From the NCBI GenBank assembly GCA_030522375.1, contig CP130488.1:310001-374000 (forward strand): a stretch of DNA of 64,000 bases, in the 5' to 3' direction. Position numbers and translations under genes: made by a program. This stretch comes from Methanosuratincola petrocarbonis (GTDB lineage: Archaea; Thermoproteota; Methanomethylicia; Methanomethylicales; Methanomethylicaceae). The notes beneath the pieces were generated by a model that was given only the letters and a program-made list of their open reading frames with translations, was not told the origin of the DNA and did no database searches. Shown here one piece after another: positions 40,861 through 49,723 of this stretch; position 1 is the first letter of the stretch, and each line of letters starts with the position of its first letter.

Positions 40861-43476
40861 ATGCCGTCCGAGGTGCAGAAGTCTCCTGTAGGTTCTGTTC
40901 TGATAGGCGCATTCGCCTTAGCTTCATTCTATTCCATTTCTTATTTCACACTGCCCGTAGTTGTCCTCTTGTCTGCCGCCGTGGGCATAATTTCATACTT
41001 CAGGACAAAGCTTACCCCATTATTCGTCCTTGGTTCGCTGGCCATCCCTGCTACTGATGTCGTGCTTTCGTCCCAGGTGAGCCCTGGCGGCATCCCATAC
41101 CAGGGTCTGGTAATTATACTGCTCTTTCTTGCTGCCTTCGTAGGGTGCCTGATAGATTGGCTGGGGTCGCTCGTGGGAATTTTCCTGGGGATGATGATGG
41201 GCTGGGACTTCAGCCCAGCTCTCGTCCTGCCTGCGATAGCTGTCCTGAGCGCGCTGAAGTCGGGACGGGCTGGTGCTTCAGCACTGCTGCTCTATTCTGC
41301 ATTCGGAACCTACTTCATATACGGGCATTATCTGGGATATGACATTCCAGTCAGCTCCGCCTTTGGAGTTTTCTTCCCAAGCATTTCGGACTTATCATCA
41401 CTCTATTTTCCTTCATTATTGCTAGGGCTTTTTATTGGATCTGGATGGCAAGAGTGGCTCTCTTCTTCATCCGCAAGATACTTTATCGAATTGACCCCCT
41501 TCTATTTCGCCGGAATCGGTTCGCTTCTGATCATTATCGCAGCCTATGGCAGGAAGATCTTCAACTACTTGGGACTAAATGCCCACCTGACAAGGATAAC
41601 CGCGTCTGCTGTGGGAACAGTTGTTGGCGGCTTCTTGATTTTCGGATCGCTTGAACAGATCGGGATCTCTGCACTGTGGTCTGTTGTATTGCCCTTTGCA
41701 TTCTTGGCATTGAGGCCGATCTTTAGGCCCCGGCCCCAGCTCAGCTCAAGCGGTCTAATCGATCTCTTCTCGTGGTCGCCACTATATGATGCCAAGGGCG
41801 GCTCTGGAACAGTTGTGGATGCAAGGTCATCTAAGTCGTCAGATCTCAAGTACTGCTGGGAGAGGGTGAAGGGTTTGGATAACATAAAGAACGAGCTGCT
41901 CCGCGGCGTCGCCCTACCGATCAAGTACAAAAAGGAGGCTAGCAGGTTTGGCGTCAAGCCTGCCAGAGGCATCCTGCTGTACGGGCCGCCAGGGACCGGA
42001 AAGACCACTCTCCTGAGAGGTTTGGCTTTCCAGCTTGGGGTCAGGTACTACGAGGTGAGCCTCAGCGAGCTGCTTTCAAAGTGGTACGGTGAGAGTGAAC
42101 ACAGGATCAGTGAGCTATTCAGCAGCGCGCGTGAGAATGCCCCCTGCATACTCGCCATAAATGATATCGACTCAATCGGAAAAGATCGCACAATGTACAA
42201 GTCCGATGATGTGACACCTCGCCTTATGAATGTGCTCCTCTCAGAGCTCGACTCCATAAACCAGCATAATATTGATGTGATAGTTGTGGCGACAACAAAC
42301 AAGCCGCAGCTGCTCGATAGGGCATTGATCAGGCCCGGCAGGTTCGACAAAATTATCTATGTGCCCCCTCCTGGCAAGGATGCGAGAAGAGAGATATTCA
42401 AGTGCTACCTTGAGGGTAAGCCTGTTGCCCCAGGAATCGACTACGACCGGCTGGCGGAGCTGTCAGAGCGGTTCACAGGCGCAGACATCGAGGCGCTGGT
42501 GAACAAGATATTCTCCTCTGCCTTCTACGAGGGACTAAAAAATGGCAAGTCTGCCACAGTTACGCAGGAACTTCTTGAGGAGGCTGTTAAGGGTACCCGA
42601 CCCTCTGTAGACTATTCGATGCTCGAGGAATATGAGCGGTTCAGGGTCGAATTCGAGCGTGACCGGCGGGTCACAAAGACTTGGGAATCTGGAATCCCTG
42701 AAGTCACCTTTGACGATATCGGAGACCTAGATGATGTCAAGGCCGAGCTGAGGGAGGCATTTGAGCTGCCTATAAGGCGGCCTGATTTGATGGAAAGGCT
42801 CAGGGTCAGGGCAGTGAAGGGCGTGCTGCTCTACGGACCGCCCGGATGCGGGAAGACACTCCTTGCCAAGGCTATCGCAAACGAGGTCGAGGCAAATTTC
42901 TTCCCTGTGAGCGGGGCGGAACTGTCCAGGGGGAACATAAACGAGGCGGCTGCAAAGATAAATGACGTCTTCAGAAGGGCAAAGGATAACGCTCCTGCTA
43001 TAGTTTTCATCGATGAGATAGACCAGATCGCCCCCGATCGTTCATATGCTGGCAGCTCTGCTTTCGTGCCCGTCACAACACAACTACTCTCAGAGCTCGA
43101 TGGCATCCATGATCTCAAGGGCGTAATGGTGCTCGCCGCAACGAACCGCCAGGAGGCAATAGATCCTGCCCTCCTAAGGGCAAACCGGATAGAGAAGCAT
43201 ATCTATGTCGGTCTGCCCGACGCAAGGGCAAGGGGGGAGATAATAAAGGTGCACCTCCGCGATGCCCCATTAGGGATGAGCGTAGTGGTGGACGAGATCG
43301 CCAAGATGACCGAGGGGTTCTCTGGCGCTGAGCTTCAGGAGCTTGTCAACGAGGCCAAGAAATCCCTCATCCGGGCGACGCTGAAGGGCGAGATAAGGGA
43401 TGCGCTCGAGCTGGAGGACTTCCTTGAAGCGCTGCGGCGGATCAGGGGGTCGTTGGTTTCGAAATCAAAACCCTGA
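40861..43476 (+). CDS. Membrane-embedded double-AAA ATPase (CDC48-like)
   Basis: An 871-residue protein. Residues 1-285 hold about eight hydrophobic helices, replacing the CDC48 N domain. AAA1 has Walker A GPPGTGKT (375-382) and pore loop KWYGESE, but its Walker B reads ILAINDID (430-437) where hhhhDE is expected. AAA2 has Walker A GPPGCGKT (659-666) and a canonical FIDEID (716-721). In AAA2 the usual pore loop is replaced by SRGNINEAA and the RPGRF finger region by RANRIEK. Thus each ring is altered at a different site. A role in membrane protein extraction, as for FtsH or Msp1, is an inference. Confidence 0.87.
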   Translation: MPSEVQKSPVGSVLIGAFALASFYSISYFTLPVVVLLSAAVGIISYFRTKLTPLFVLGSLAIPATDVVLSSQVSPGGIPYQGLVIILLFLAAFVGCLIDWLGSLVGIFLGMMMGWDFSPALVLPAIAVLSALKSGRAGASALLLYSAFGTYFIYGHYLGYDIPVSSAFGVFFPSISDLSSLYFPSLLLGLFIGSGWQEWLSSSSARYFIELTPFYFAGIGSLLIIIAAYGRKIFNYLGLNAHLTRITASAVGTVVGGFLIFGSLEQIGISALWSVVLPFAFLALRPIFRPRPQLSSSGLIDLFSWSPLYDAKGGSGTVVDARSSKSSDLKYCWERVKGLDNIKNELLRGVALPIKYKKEASRFGVKPARGILLYGPPGTGKTTLLRGLAFQLGVRYYEVSLSELLSKWYGESEHRISELFSSARENAPCILAINDIDSIGKDRTMYKSDDVTPRLMNVLLSELDSINQHNIDVIVVATTNKPQLLDRALIRPGRFDKIIYVPPPGKDARREIFKCYLEGKPVAPGIDYDRLAELSERFTGADIEALVNKIFSSAFYEGLKNGKSATVTQELLEEAVKGTRPSVDYSMLEEYERFRVEFERDRRVTKTWESGIPEVTFDDIGDLDDVKAELREAFELPIRRPDLMERLRVRAVKGVLLYGPPGCGKTLLAKAIANEVEANFFPVSGAELSRGNINEAAAKINDVFRRAKDNAPAIVFIDEIDQIAPDRSYAGSSAFVPVTTQLLSELDGIHDLKGVMVLAATNRQEAIDPALLRANRIEKHIYVGLPDARARGEIIKVHLRDAPLGMSVVVDEIAKMTEGFSGAELQELVNEAKKSLIRATLKGEIRDALELEDFLEALRRIRGSLVSKSKP

Positions 43477-43542
43477 CTTAAGAATTCAATTCCAAAACTC
43501 TTTAATTGGTTCCAATTTTTATCTTACCTGAGGTTTCATTGT

Positions 43543-44205
43543 ATGAAGAAGAGCATCATTATGCCCCTTGTGTTTGTGATAGTTGCGGCTGCGATAATCG
43601 GGTCCTCGGCGTACCTCTACTTCCAGTACTATGCTACCCCGAGGTGTGAGGCCTGCGGGATGCTGATAACCCCAGAGATGGATAGGAACATCGTGATGGT
43701 TGACGCAGACACCGGACAGCGGATATGGACATGCTGCGCCGGATGCATGTTGAGGAGCATAGCTGCCCACCCGAATGTTAACATAACCGCGCTGGACAGC
43801 TGGTATGGCACGTCAGCGCCAAGCATACAGATCATAATCAGGAACGGTTCAGTGGTCAGCGTCACGCCCGACACAGCACGAATACTCCTCGGCGCCAAGA
43901 TCGTGGCGAGCTGCGCCAATAACCGGATCGCTATAAACCAGACCTCGGTGGACTTGCTGCTAGCAAATGGCTGGAACCCCAATAACCCGCTGGCAGTCTT
44001 CAAGAGCCCGCTCCCCAACGGGACGCCAGTGGTGACCGTTTCAGGCGCACTTCCAGGCCTCGTGCAGAAGGGCATCTCCTATGTGCCCCCATCGATGACT
44101 TTCATAGGTGGCATCGCCTTAGTGGGGATCCTGGTGCTGGTCTTCGGTTTGGTAGCGTGGAAGAAGCTGTCGGTCCCCGTGAAAGTCGCAGCGCAAAAGA
44201 ATTAG
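43543..44205 (+). CDS. NosL-like Cys-motif membrane protein
   Basis: A 220-residue protein with an N-terminal anchor (IIMPLVFVIVAAAIIGSSAYLYF), an outward domain and a C-terminal helix (FIGGIALVGILVLVFGLVAW). The motif RCEACGMLI near residues 34-42 and a second WTCCAGCMLRS resemble NosL, a copper chaperone for nitrous oxide reductase. No nos genes lie nearby, so another outward metal or thiol role is likely. Several sequons (NIT, NGS, NQT) suit an extracytoplasmic face. Confidence 0.72.
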   Translation: MKKSIIMPLVFVIVAAAIIGSSAYLYFQYYATPRCEACGMLITPEMDRNIVMVDADTGQRIWTCCAGCMLRSIAAHPNVNITALDSWYGTSAPSIQIIIRNGSVVSVTPDTARILLGAKIVASCANNRIAINQTSVDLLLANGWNPNNPLAVFKSPLPNGTPVVTVSGALPGLVQKGISYVPPSMTFIGGIALVGILVLVFGLVAWKKLSVPVKVAAQKN

Positions 44206-44270
44206 CAAAAATTAAATTATTATTTTTTATCATCAGTTTTCCATCAAGAGTTGCGATCTTGCTTATCCGA

Positions 44271-45221
44271 TCAGGACCTTTTTGAATCCCTCGGGACCGT
44301 CTTTATTATTGAATTGCTAAGCGAATCAATTTTCAATTTCTTACCCTTGCTGAAGAGCTGCCCTCCCATTATGTCAACTATCCTCCCGCCCTCTACGATC
44401 AGATACACCTTGTCAGAAAGGCACTCCCCCACTTCTTTCCCATTTACGATTATCAAGTCCCCTACCTCGGCGTACTGGATCTGCCTGATCTCCCTTGAGC
44501 CATTCACAGTGACCTTCCTGATCTCGACGCTAGGAGTGATTACTGTCATCGAAAGCTCGTCTGCCAGCTCCTCAGCCAGGCCTCTTCCCGTCTCATTCCA
44601 TACAACCACTGCCGAGTCTGGCTTGCCAGGGCTCTCAATTTGGATCACTGGAAGCGAAGTCATGCCCCTCAGAACTTTGGTGTTGGACAATGTCTGGGCC
44701 ACGTACAATATGCCGCTCTGGGAGGTCCTGCCCGAGTTCAGGATCACTAGCGCGTCCAGATCATCCAAAACTACCTCGTCGAGCAACCTGCTCGTGCTCT
44801 TCTCTGACGCAGAACAGTCGAACCTCTTTCCGATGAGCTTCGAATACTCTACCATCGCGCTCTCACTGACAGGCTTCACTTCGGTAGTGTAGCCGATCCT
44901 CCCCAGGTGCCTGCTAATTTCCAGATGCCATTCCTCGGCAAGCGGCTCTGCCCCAATGACTGCAATGAATGCCTTTCTCATGTGGTCACCGTTGGGTGCG
45001 AGTTCCCCCAGGGATCTCGGGAGCCATTCGGAGAGCTTGATCTTCCCACCCGCCCTCCTGAACTCGTCAACAATCCTGAGCAGATCAGGCGTCATCGATT
45101 CCATTATCCAGACCGACCTCTGTATCTGAAGCGCCCCGGCTCTCCTCAATGCCCTGACCAGCCTTATCCTGATCCCGTGAGGGTCTCTTTCTGCCCCAAT
45201 GTCGTATATGACGAGGAACAA
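44271..45221 (-). CDS. Cas2-like domain fused to a conserved archaeal domain (DUF2117-like)
   Basis: A 316-residue protein. Residues 1-70 resemble Cas2/VapD: MFLVIYDIGAERDPHGIRIR with the conserved Asp after beta-1, then LRRAGALQIQRSVWIMESM. A linker leads to a C-terminal domain with ALVILNSGRTSQSGILYVAQTL-type and VGDLIIVNGKEVGECLSDKVYLIVEGG sequences, which I associate with archaeal DUF2117. No CRISPR array or other cas gene is in the window, so an adaptation role is unlikely. It is divergent from the CBS gene with a short shared promoter. Confidence 0.68.
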   Translation of the reverse strand: MFLVIYDIGAERDPHGIRIRLVRALRRAGALQIQRSVWIMESMTPDLLRIVDEFRRAGGKIKLSEWLPRSLGELAPNGDHMRKAFIAVIGAEPLAEEWHLEISRHLGRIGYTTEVKPVSESAMVEYSKLIGKRFDCSASEKSTSRLLDEVVLDDLDALVILNSGRTSQSGILYVAQTLSNTKVLRGMTSLPVIQIESPGKPDSAVVVWNETGRGLAEELADELSMTVITPSVEIRKVTVNGSREIRQIQYAEVGDLIIVNGKEVGECLSDKVYLIVEGGRIVDIMGGQLFSKGKKLKIDSLSNSIIKTVPRDSKRS

Positions 45222-45280
45222 ACCAGCTCCACCAACAACTTTAACTTTAACCTGCCCTTAATAAATCGGCAGTGGTACTG

Positions 45281-46186
45281 ATGGGCTGTTTCCCTGCAGC
45301 TTCGATCGCACGGCACCCGCCGGCGGTTTTGCTCTCTGAGAATGTTTCTGTCAAAAACGCCCTGAAGCAAATGGACGACAAGAGCGTCAGGCATGCGATC
45401 GTCTCGGAGGACGGTGTGCGGCTGACAGGGATAATTTCAGCAAAGGATCTTCTGAACCTCCTGGGGGGAGGGGACAAGTTTGCCTCTGTCCAAGCAATTA
45501 AAGGGAAAAGCATCCAGTCCTTGCTCGCTACCCCAATTTCACCGATAGTGAACAGGAGACCGATCCTAGGGAGCGTTTCTTCACCCCTGCCCGAGCTGAT
45601 GGCCACAATGGCCAGGCATGACATAGGGATGCTGCCACTCATGAACGAGGATGGCACGATATGGGGACTCCTTTCGGAGAGGCACCTCTTCAGGCTCTTT
45701 GAGGCACAGCAAATGTTCGTTAGGGTTTCAGAGATCATGTCGGCCCCATTAATAGCCCTTGATGTCAGGGCAAGCCTCCTTGACGCGATGAAGGCGATGG
45801 TAAAAAACGACATCAGGCGTGTCCTGGTAACGAAAGGCTTGGATGTCTGGGGCATCGTCACGGTGAAGGACATCATAAGATTCCTCGCGAGCCCCTATGT
45901 CGATGCCCTCGTCGAGAAAGGGCTGTCCGACTACCTGCTGAATGTAAACATTTCCAAGATCGCCACTGCAAACCCGAAGACAGTGGATCCGGATCTCGAC
46001 CTCTGCGATGCCGTGAAGATGATGAACGCATTCAATATCGGATCCCTGATAGTTGTCTCAAACGGAAAACCAATCGGCATGCTGACTGAGCGGGACTTTT
46101 TGTTGAAGTTGCCGAAACTGAGGGGCGTCGAGTTTATGACCGATGTCAGCCGTAACCGAGTTCTAGTCGGCAGGATCCACTTCTAA
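45281..46186 (+). CDS. Four-CBS-domain protein
   Basis: About 301 residues made of four CBS motifs in two Bateman pairs. Repeats start near ENVSVKNALKQMDDKSVRHAIV, LPELMATMARHDIGMLPLM, ASLLDAMKAMVKNDIRRVLV and LCDAVKMMNAFNIGSLIVV, each followed by a GI/L-xxxD/R-hh turn. Such proteins bind adenine nucleotides and act as energy or ligand sensors. No catalytic domain is attached. ATG at 45281 is used; GTG three codons earlier is possible. A TATA element (ccttaataaat) lies just upstream. Confidence 0.9.
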   Translation: MGCFPAASIARHPPAVLLSENVSVKNALKQMDDKSVRHAIVSEDGVRLTGIISAKDLLNLLGGGDKFASVQAIKGKSIQSLLATPISPIVNRRPILGSVSSPLPELMATMARHDIGMLPLMNEDGTIWGLLSERHLFRLFEAQQMFVRVSEIMSAPLIALDVRASLLDAMKAMVKNDIRRVLVTKGLDVWGIVTVKDIIRFLASPYVDALVEKGLSDYLLNVNISKIATANPKTVDPDLDLCDAVKMMNAFNIGSLIVVSNGKPIGMLTERDFLLKLPKLRGVEFMTDVSRNRVLVGRIHF

Positions 46187-46198
46187 GCGTGACAATAA

Positions 46199-47173
46199 AT
46201 GACAAAAGCGAAGGGATTTCTGCCTGTTATCAGAGGGGTCTACTTTCTCTTTGCAGTCTTTTCCCTGTCCACATACTTGCTATCCATGGTACTTGCAATT
46301 GCAGTCGCATGTCTCCCGAATAAATTCCCAGGCTCCCTTCAATTGGGTTCATTTGAATCCTATGCGCTTCCTGGTTGGGTTCTCGACCAGGGTCTCCTAC
46401 CGCTATTATTGCTGCTCATGATTATAGCTTTCATATCTGCATTCATTGTTTCGGGCATTTCTCCGCCGAACTTGTACAAATCATCTGTTGCCTTCCTAAA
46501 AGGGGGGACTAGCGCCTCTGGAATGAACTTCCTCCTTCTGATGCCACTCATCTGCTCAGCCAGCTTCTTCTCGTTCTATGTAATGCACTCCTTGGAGGAA
46601 TCTGCCGGGATACCGATCGGAGGCGTGGTATTTCAGGATCTCTTTGAAGAGGTCCTTCTCTCTTCCTACTCTGTCTTTGCGGAAGAGCTAGTCTTCAGGA
46701 TGTTGCCTGTACTCATCCCAGTCGCTTTCTACCTTCTCGTCTCCTATCCTGAAGGCGCGACGGGAATCAGGGAGGTTCTCCTGGTTTTTTTCAAGCCGCG
46801 GTCTTTTATCGTCTCAAAAAGAGGCAGCGTGAATGTGCCTCGCAGATTCGTTGCGGTGCTGGTTGTATCATCATCGCTTATTTTTGCCTATGCGCACCTC
46901 GCGTCAGGCGCTTGGGGGGCTGGTAAATTTCTGACCTCCTTTATAGCCGGCCTGATACTTGGTTTTTCAGCCTTCAATTATGGATTTGAGAGCTCCATCT
47001 TGATCCACTGGTTCTACAACACGTATTGGCCCTCTCTTGCCTTTGCCTCCGAATTTCCTTTCCCATTGGGAGTGATTTATTCTGGTGCCTTCTATTACAC
47101 AATGATATCGGGGGCTTTGATGTTGGTTCTTCTGCCATTGACATTTCGCTCCAGCAGCGCGCCTCCTGCCTAG
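46199..47173 (+). CDS. CPBP-family intramembrane metalloprotease (CAAX/Abi type)
   Basis: A 324-residue membrane protein with about eight helices. The three family motifs appear in order: EELVFR in SVFAEELVFRMLP near residues 158-170, FAYAHLASG near 223-231 and ILIHWFYNTY near 262-271. These give the Glu-Glu, His and His/Asn active site of Rce1-like proteases. Substrate unknown. It follows the CBS gene by 12 bases, so regulation by or with it is possible. Confidence 0.87.
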   Translation: MTKAKGFLPVIRGVYFLFAVFSLSTYLLSMVLAIAVACLPNKFPGSLQLGSFESYALPGWVLDQGLLPLLLLLMIIAFISAFIVSGISPPNLYKSSVAFLKGGTSASGMNFLLLMPLICSASFFSFYVMHSLEESAGIPIGGVVFQDLFEEVLLSSYSVFAEELVFRMLPVLIPVAFYLLVSYPEGATGIREVLLVFFKPRSFIVSKRGSVNVPRRFVAVLVVSSSLIFAYAHLASGAWGAGKFLTSFIAGLILGFSAFNYGFESSILIHWFYNTYWPSLAFASEFPFPLGVIYSGAFYYTMISGALMLVLLPLTFRSSSAPPA

Positions 47174-47290
47174 TCTTCCAACGGTTAAGTTCTGACAATG
47201 CGTCCAGATTCCCGAGTTGTCTCTCCTGGAATAGGTCTTGGCTGAAAAAATTAAGCGAATTTAAAAACTCTAGGCACAAAACAATTTACT

Positions 47291-48250
47291 ATGCCTGATG
47301 TACGGGACACAAAAGACCCTTTGAAGGCCCTAGGCGCACCGCTAGTGGAATCCGCCCTAAAAGACATTCTCAGTGCGAGGATTACGTCCGTGACAGCAAA
47401 GCGTGCCATTCGTAGCTTCTCGCGCAAGTGGAAAGACTACTCAAGGGCTGCACTTATGGTCATGGCCTGCAAGGCTGTTGGCGGCTCCCCAGAGATGGTC
47501 GCTCCGGCGGCAAAAGCACTTGTACTCTCCGGGGCAGCATTTGACCTCCACGATGACATAGTCGACAACTCCTATGTCAGGACGGAAAAAAACAGGAAGA
47601 CTACGCTGGGGCTGTTTGGCAGAGAGGTGACTCTTCTTGTCGGAGATGCCTTTCTGATAGAGGGGCTGTCCCAACTCCATGAGCTCAGGGAGATGCTGCC
47701 TGCAGACAAAGTGAGGTTGGTCATAAAGACAATAAAAGACGGGCTTTACGAACTCGGCTCAGCTGAAGTTGAGGAGCTGAAGCTCGTCAGGAACTTCAAT
47801 GTGAAGCCTAAGCAGTACCTAAGGATAGTAAGGATGAAGGCTGCTGATGTAGAGTCTTATACAAAAGTGGGCGCCATAATTGGAGGCGCAGCCGAAGGCG
47901 AGATTAATGCTCTTGGGGAGTTTGGCAGGCTCCTTGGTATGCTTGTGATACTGAGGGATGACATAAACGACACATTCAATGACAAATGTGAGCTTATTTC
48001 TCGGATAACTAAGGAAAGCCTGCCATTGCCGCTAGTATATTCATTAAATGATCAAAGAGTGCTGAAGAAACTTACTTCACTTATTGAAGACAATTCTCCT
48101 CAATACATCCAGGAGCTTCTGGATCTGGTTGATGAGAACAATGGTTTCGAAAGGACCAAGGCCTTGATGGAGGGTTACATTTCCGAATCCAAGGCGCTCC
48201 TTAGCGGCATCAAGAATCCTAAGGAACTCCTGGCCCTTTTCAACTGTTAA
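47291..48250 (+). CDS. Polyprenyl diphosphate synthase family protein
   Basis: A 319-residue trans-isoprenyl transferase. The first Asp-rich motif is FDLHDDIVDNS near residues 84-94 and the second is LRDDINDTFND near 224-234, so both metal clusters are present. The usual Arg pair after the first motif is replaced by VRTEKNRKTT, and the first motif is DLHDDIVD rather than DDxxD(x)RR. It may make C20 or C25 prenyl diphosphate for ether lipids or serve another isoprenoid role. The stop falls within the first copy of a 53-bp repeat. Confidence 0.8.
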   Translation: MPDVRDTKDPLKALGAPLVESALKDILSARITSVTAKRAIRSFSRKWKDYSRAALMVMACKAVGGSPEMVAPAAKALVLSGAAFDLHDDIVDNSYVRTEKNRKTTLGLFGREVTLLVGDAFLIEGLSQLHELREMLPADKVRLVIKTIKDGLYELGSAEVEELKLVRNFNVKPKQYLRIVRMKAADVESYTKVGAIIGGAAEGEINALGEFGRLLGMLVILRDDINDTFNDKCELISRITKESLPLPLVYSLNDQRVLKKLTSLIEDNSPQYIQELLDLVDENNGFERTKALMEGYISESKALLSGIKNPKELLALFNC

Positions 48251-48301
48251 CCAGGGACCCACAATCTTACGGGAGTCGGGTTATAACTCTTCATTTTTTT
48301 A
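48249..48301 (+). repeat. 53-bp direct repeat, copy 1
   Basis: Begins at the stop codon of the isoprenoid synthase gene and ends in TTTTTTTA. Identical to 48334-48386. Short arms (CCC/GGG and GAGT/ACTC) before the seven Ts give it a terminator-like look on the plus strand. Confidence 0.85.
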
Positions 48302-48333
48302 CCTCCATTCCTTTTATTTTTTTACTTTTTTTT

Positions 48334-48386
48334 AACCAGGGACCCACAATCTTACGGGAGTCGGGTTATAACTCTTCATTTTTTTA
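48334..48386 (+). repeat. 53-bp direct repeat, copy 2
   Basis: An exact copy of 48249-48301 after a 32-base T-rich spacer. The duplicate includes the bases that form the stop codon of the upstream gene in copy 1. The following 48387-48486 stretch is AT-rich and holds nothing else I can support. Confidence 0.85.
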
Positions 48387-48519
48387 ATCACCATTTTTTG
48401 TTATATTTGTTTTTCAGTTATACAAATATACAACAATCTGACATAAAAAGTTTTCGCATTCTAGAACTCCCAAAGATGTTGCAAGTCTTAAATACCCCCT
48501 CGACTAAACCCTGTTAATA

Positions 48520-49723
48520 ATGCCTATCGTGAAGTCCTTTGGGAGGTCCCTGAAGCAGGGTGCGGGGGTAATTTTAACCCATGGCACCGCGTCCCTATAT
48601 GGGATCCTCTCGCTCGTCTCGGTCTACCAAACAGTGGTCTCCCATTCTTTCATATCCCATGTTATCGGGGATGGGTATTATCTTTCCTTTTTGTCAGCGC
48701 TCTTTTTTATCTTAGTGAGTTCCATGTTCTTCGGAGCTATTTTTCGCAAAAAAAATCCAAAAAACGGCTCATTTGGCTTGGAATCTGCTTGGGATTTTGT
48801 TTGCTGCCTCGATATTTTTTAGATTGGAGGGTACGTTGGGGCTGATCGTATATTCAATCCTAGGAGGCGTTGCTGCTGGTTTGTGCATCCCCGATGTGAT
48901 CTGCCATTTGCTGGAGATAACTAACTTCGAAAACAGGGGTACAATCTCGGGCATTTTTATCTTTTTAATATACGTGATAATCTTCTTCTCATCGACAGTT
49001 ATCTCTTCGGCTATCGATTTGGCAATTTTCCTTGTGGCTATGAAAGCAATCTCAATATTGCTGATCTCAATCAGCCCATTCCAAAAGGCAGAAATTGAGG
49101 AGCCTGCTTTCATAAAGCACCCCCTGCGCGTCCCCCTCCTTTACATGTTTGTGTGGTTCCTCTTCCTGCTCGTCGATGTGATCGTGAGCAACATGGCTTC
49201 GCAGAGGCTAACTCCGAACGAAATCTTTTTGATAACCTTAGAATCCGTCCTCCTTGGCCTTGCCGCTATGGTGATTGGAGGTGCGCTAGCGGATAATATC
49301 GGGAGGCGCAAGCTGATTATATTTGCATATTTGTACTTGGGGATCGAGTATTCTTTCATTTCCCTCTCCTCAGGCGATCTCATAAGGTACACTTTCATCG
49401 ACGGGATTGCATGGGGAGTGCTCTCCACATTGTTCCTCCTTGTTATATGGGGTGATGTCGGATCCATCCGAACCCGTCATATCTATTCTGCAACTGCCCT
49501 CACGATCGGCATTGCTTCGATATACTTCAAGAACATAATCCCTGTTATTGGACTCCGTTACGACTTGACCCAGACGTTCCCCCTGACTAGCATCTTCCTC
49601 TTCTTGTCCGTGATCATCACTTCTTTCCTCCTCCCTGAAACGCTACCGGAAAAAATAATCCAGTCGAAGGAACTTAGGGACTACATTGAGACTGCCAAAA
49701 AGATAAGGGAAAAATACGCTTGA
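48520..49723 (+). pseudogene. MFS-type transporter with a frameshift at an A8 run
   Basis: Two frames join into one 12-helix transporter of about 400 residues. The first (48520-48822) gives MPIVKSFGRSLKQGAGV...SMFFGAIFRKK; removing one A at 48748-48755 continues into TAHLAWNLLGILFAASIFFRLEG and the rest. A cytoplasmic-loop motif GGALADNIGRRKLIIF near the middle is MFS-like. A TATA box (cttaaatac) precedes the ATG by 25 bases. The shift may be an assembly error in the homopolymer, a real mutation or programmed slippage. Substrate unknown. Confidence 0.75.

Noticed and set aside
44271..45221. Cas2-like protein as evidence for CRISPR-Cas
   Set aside because: No array, Cas1 or effector gene is visible in the window, and the protein has a large unrelated C-terminal domain.
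48249..48386. Two 53-bp repeats as a minimal CRISPR array
   Set aside because: The spacer is a T-rich 32-mer, each repeat ends in T7, the first starts at a stop codon, and there are no cas genes. Two units are not enough.
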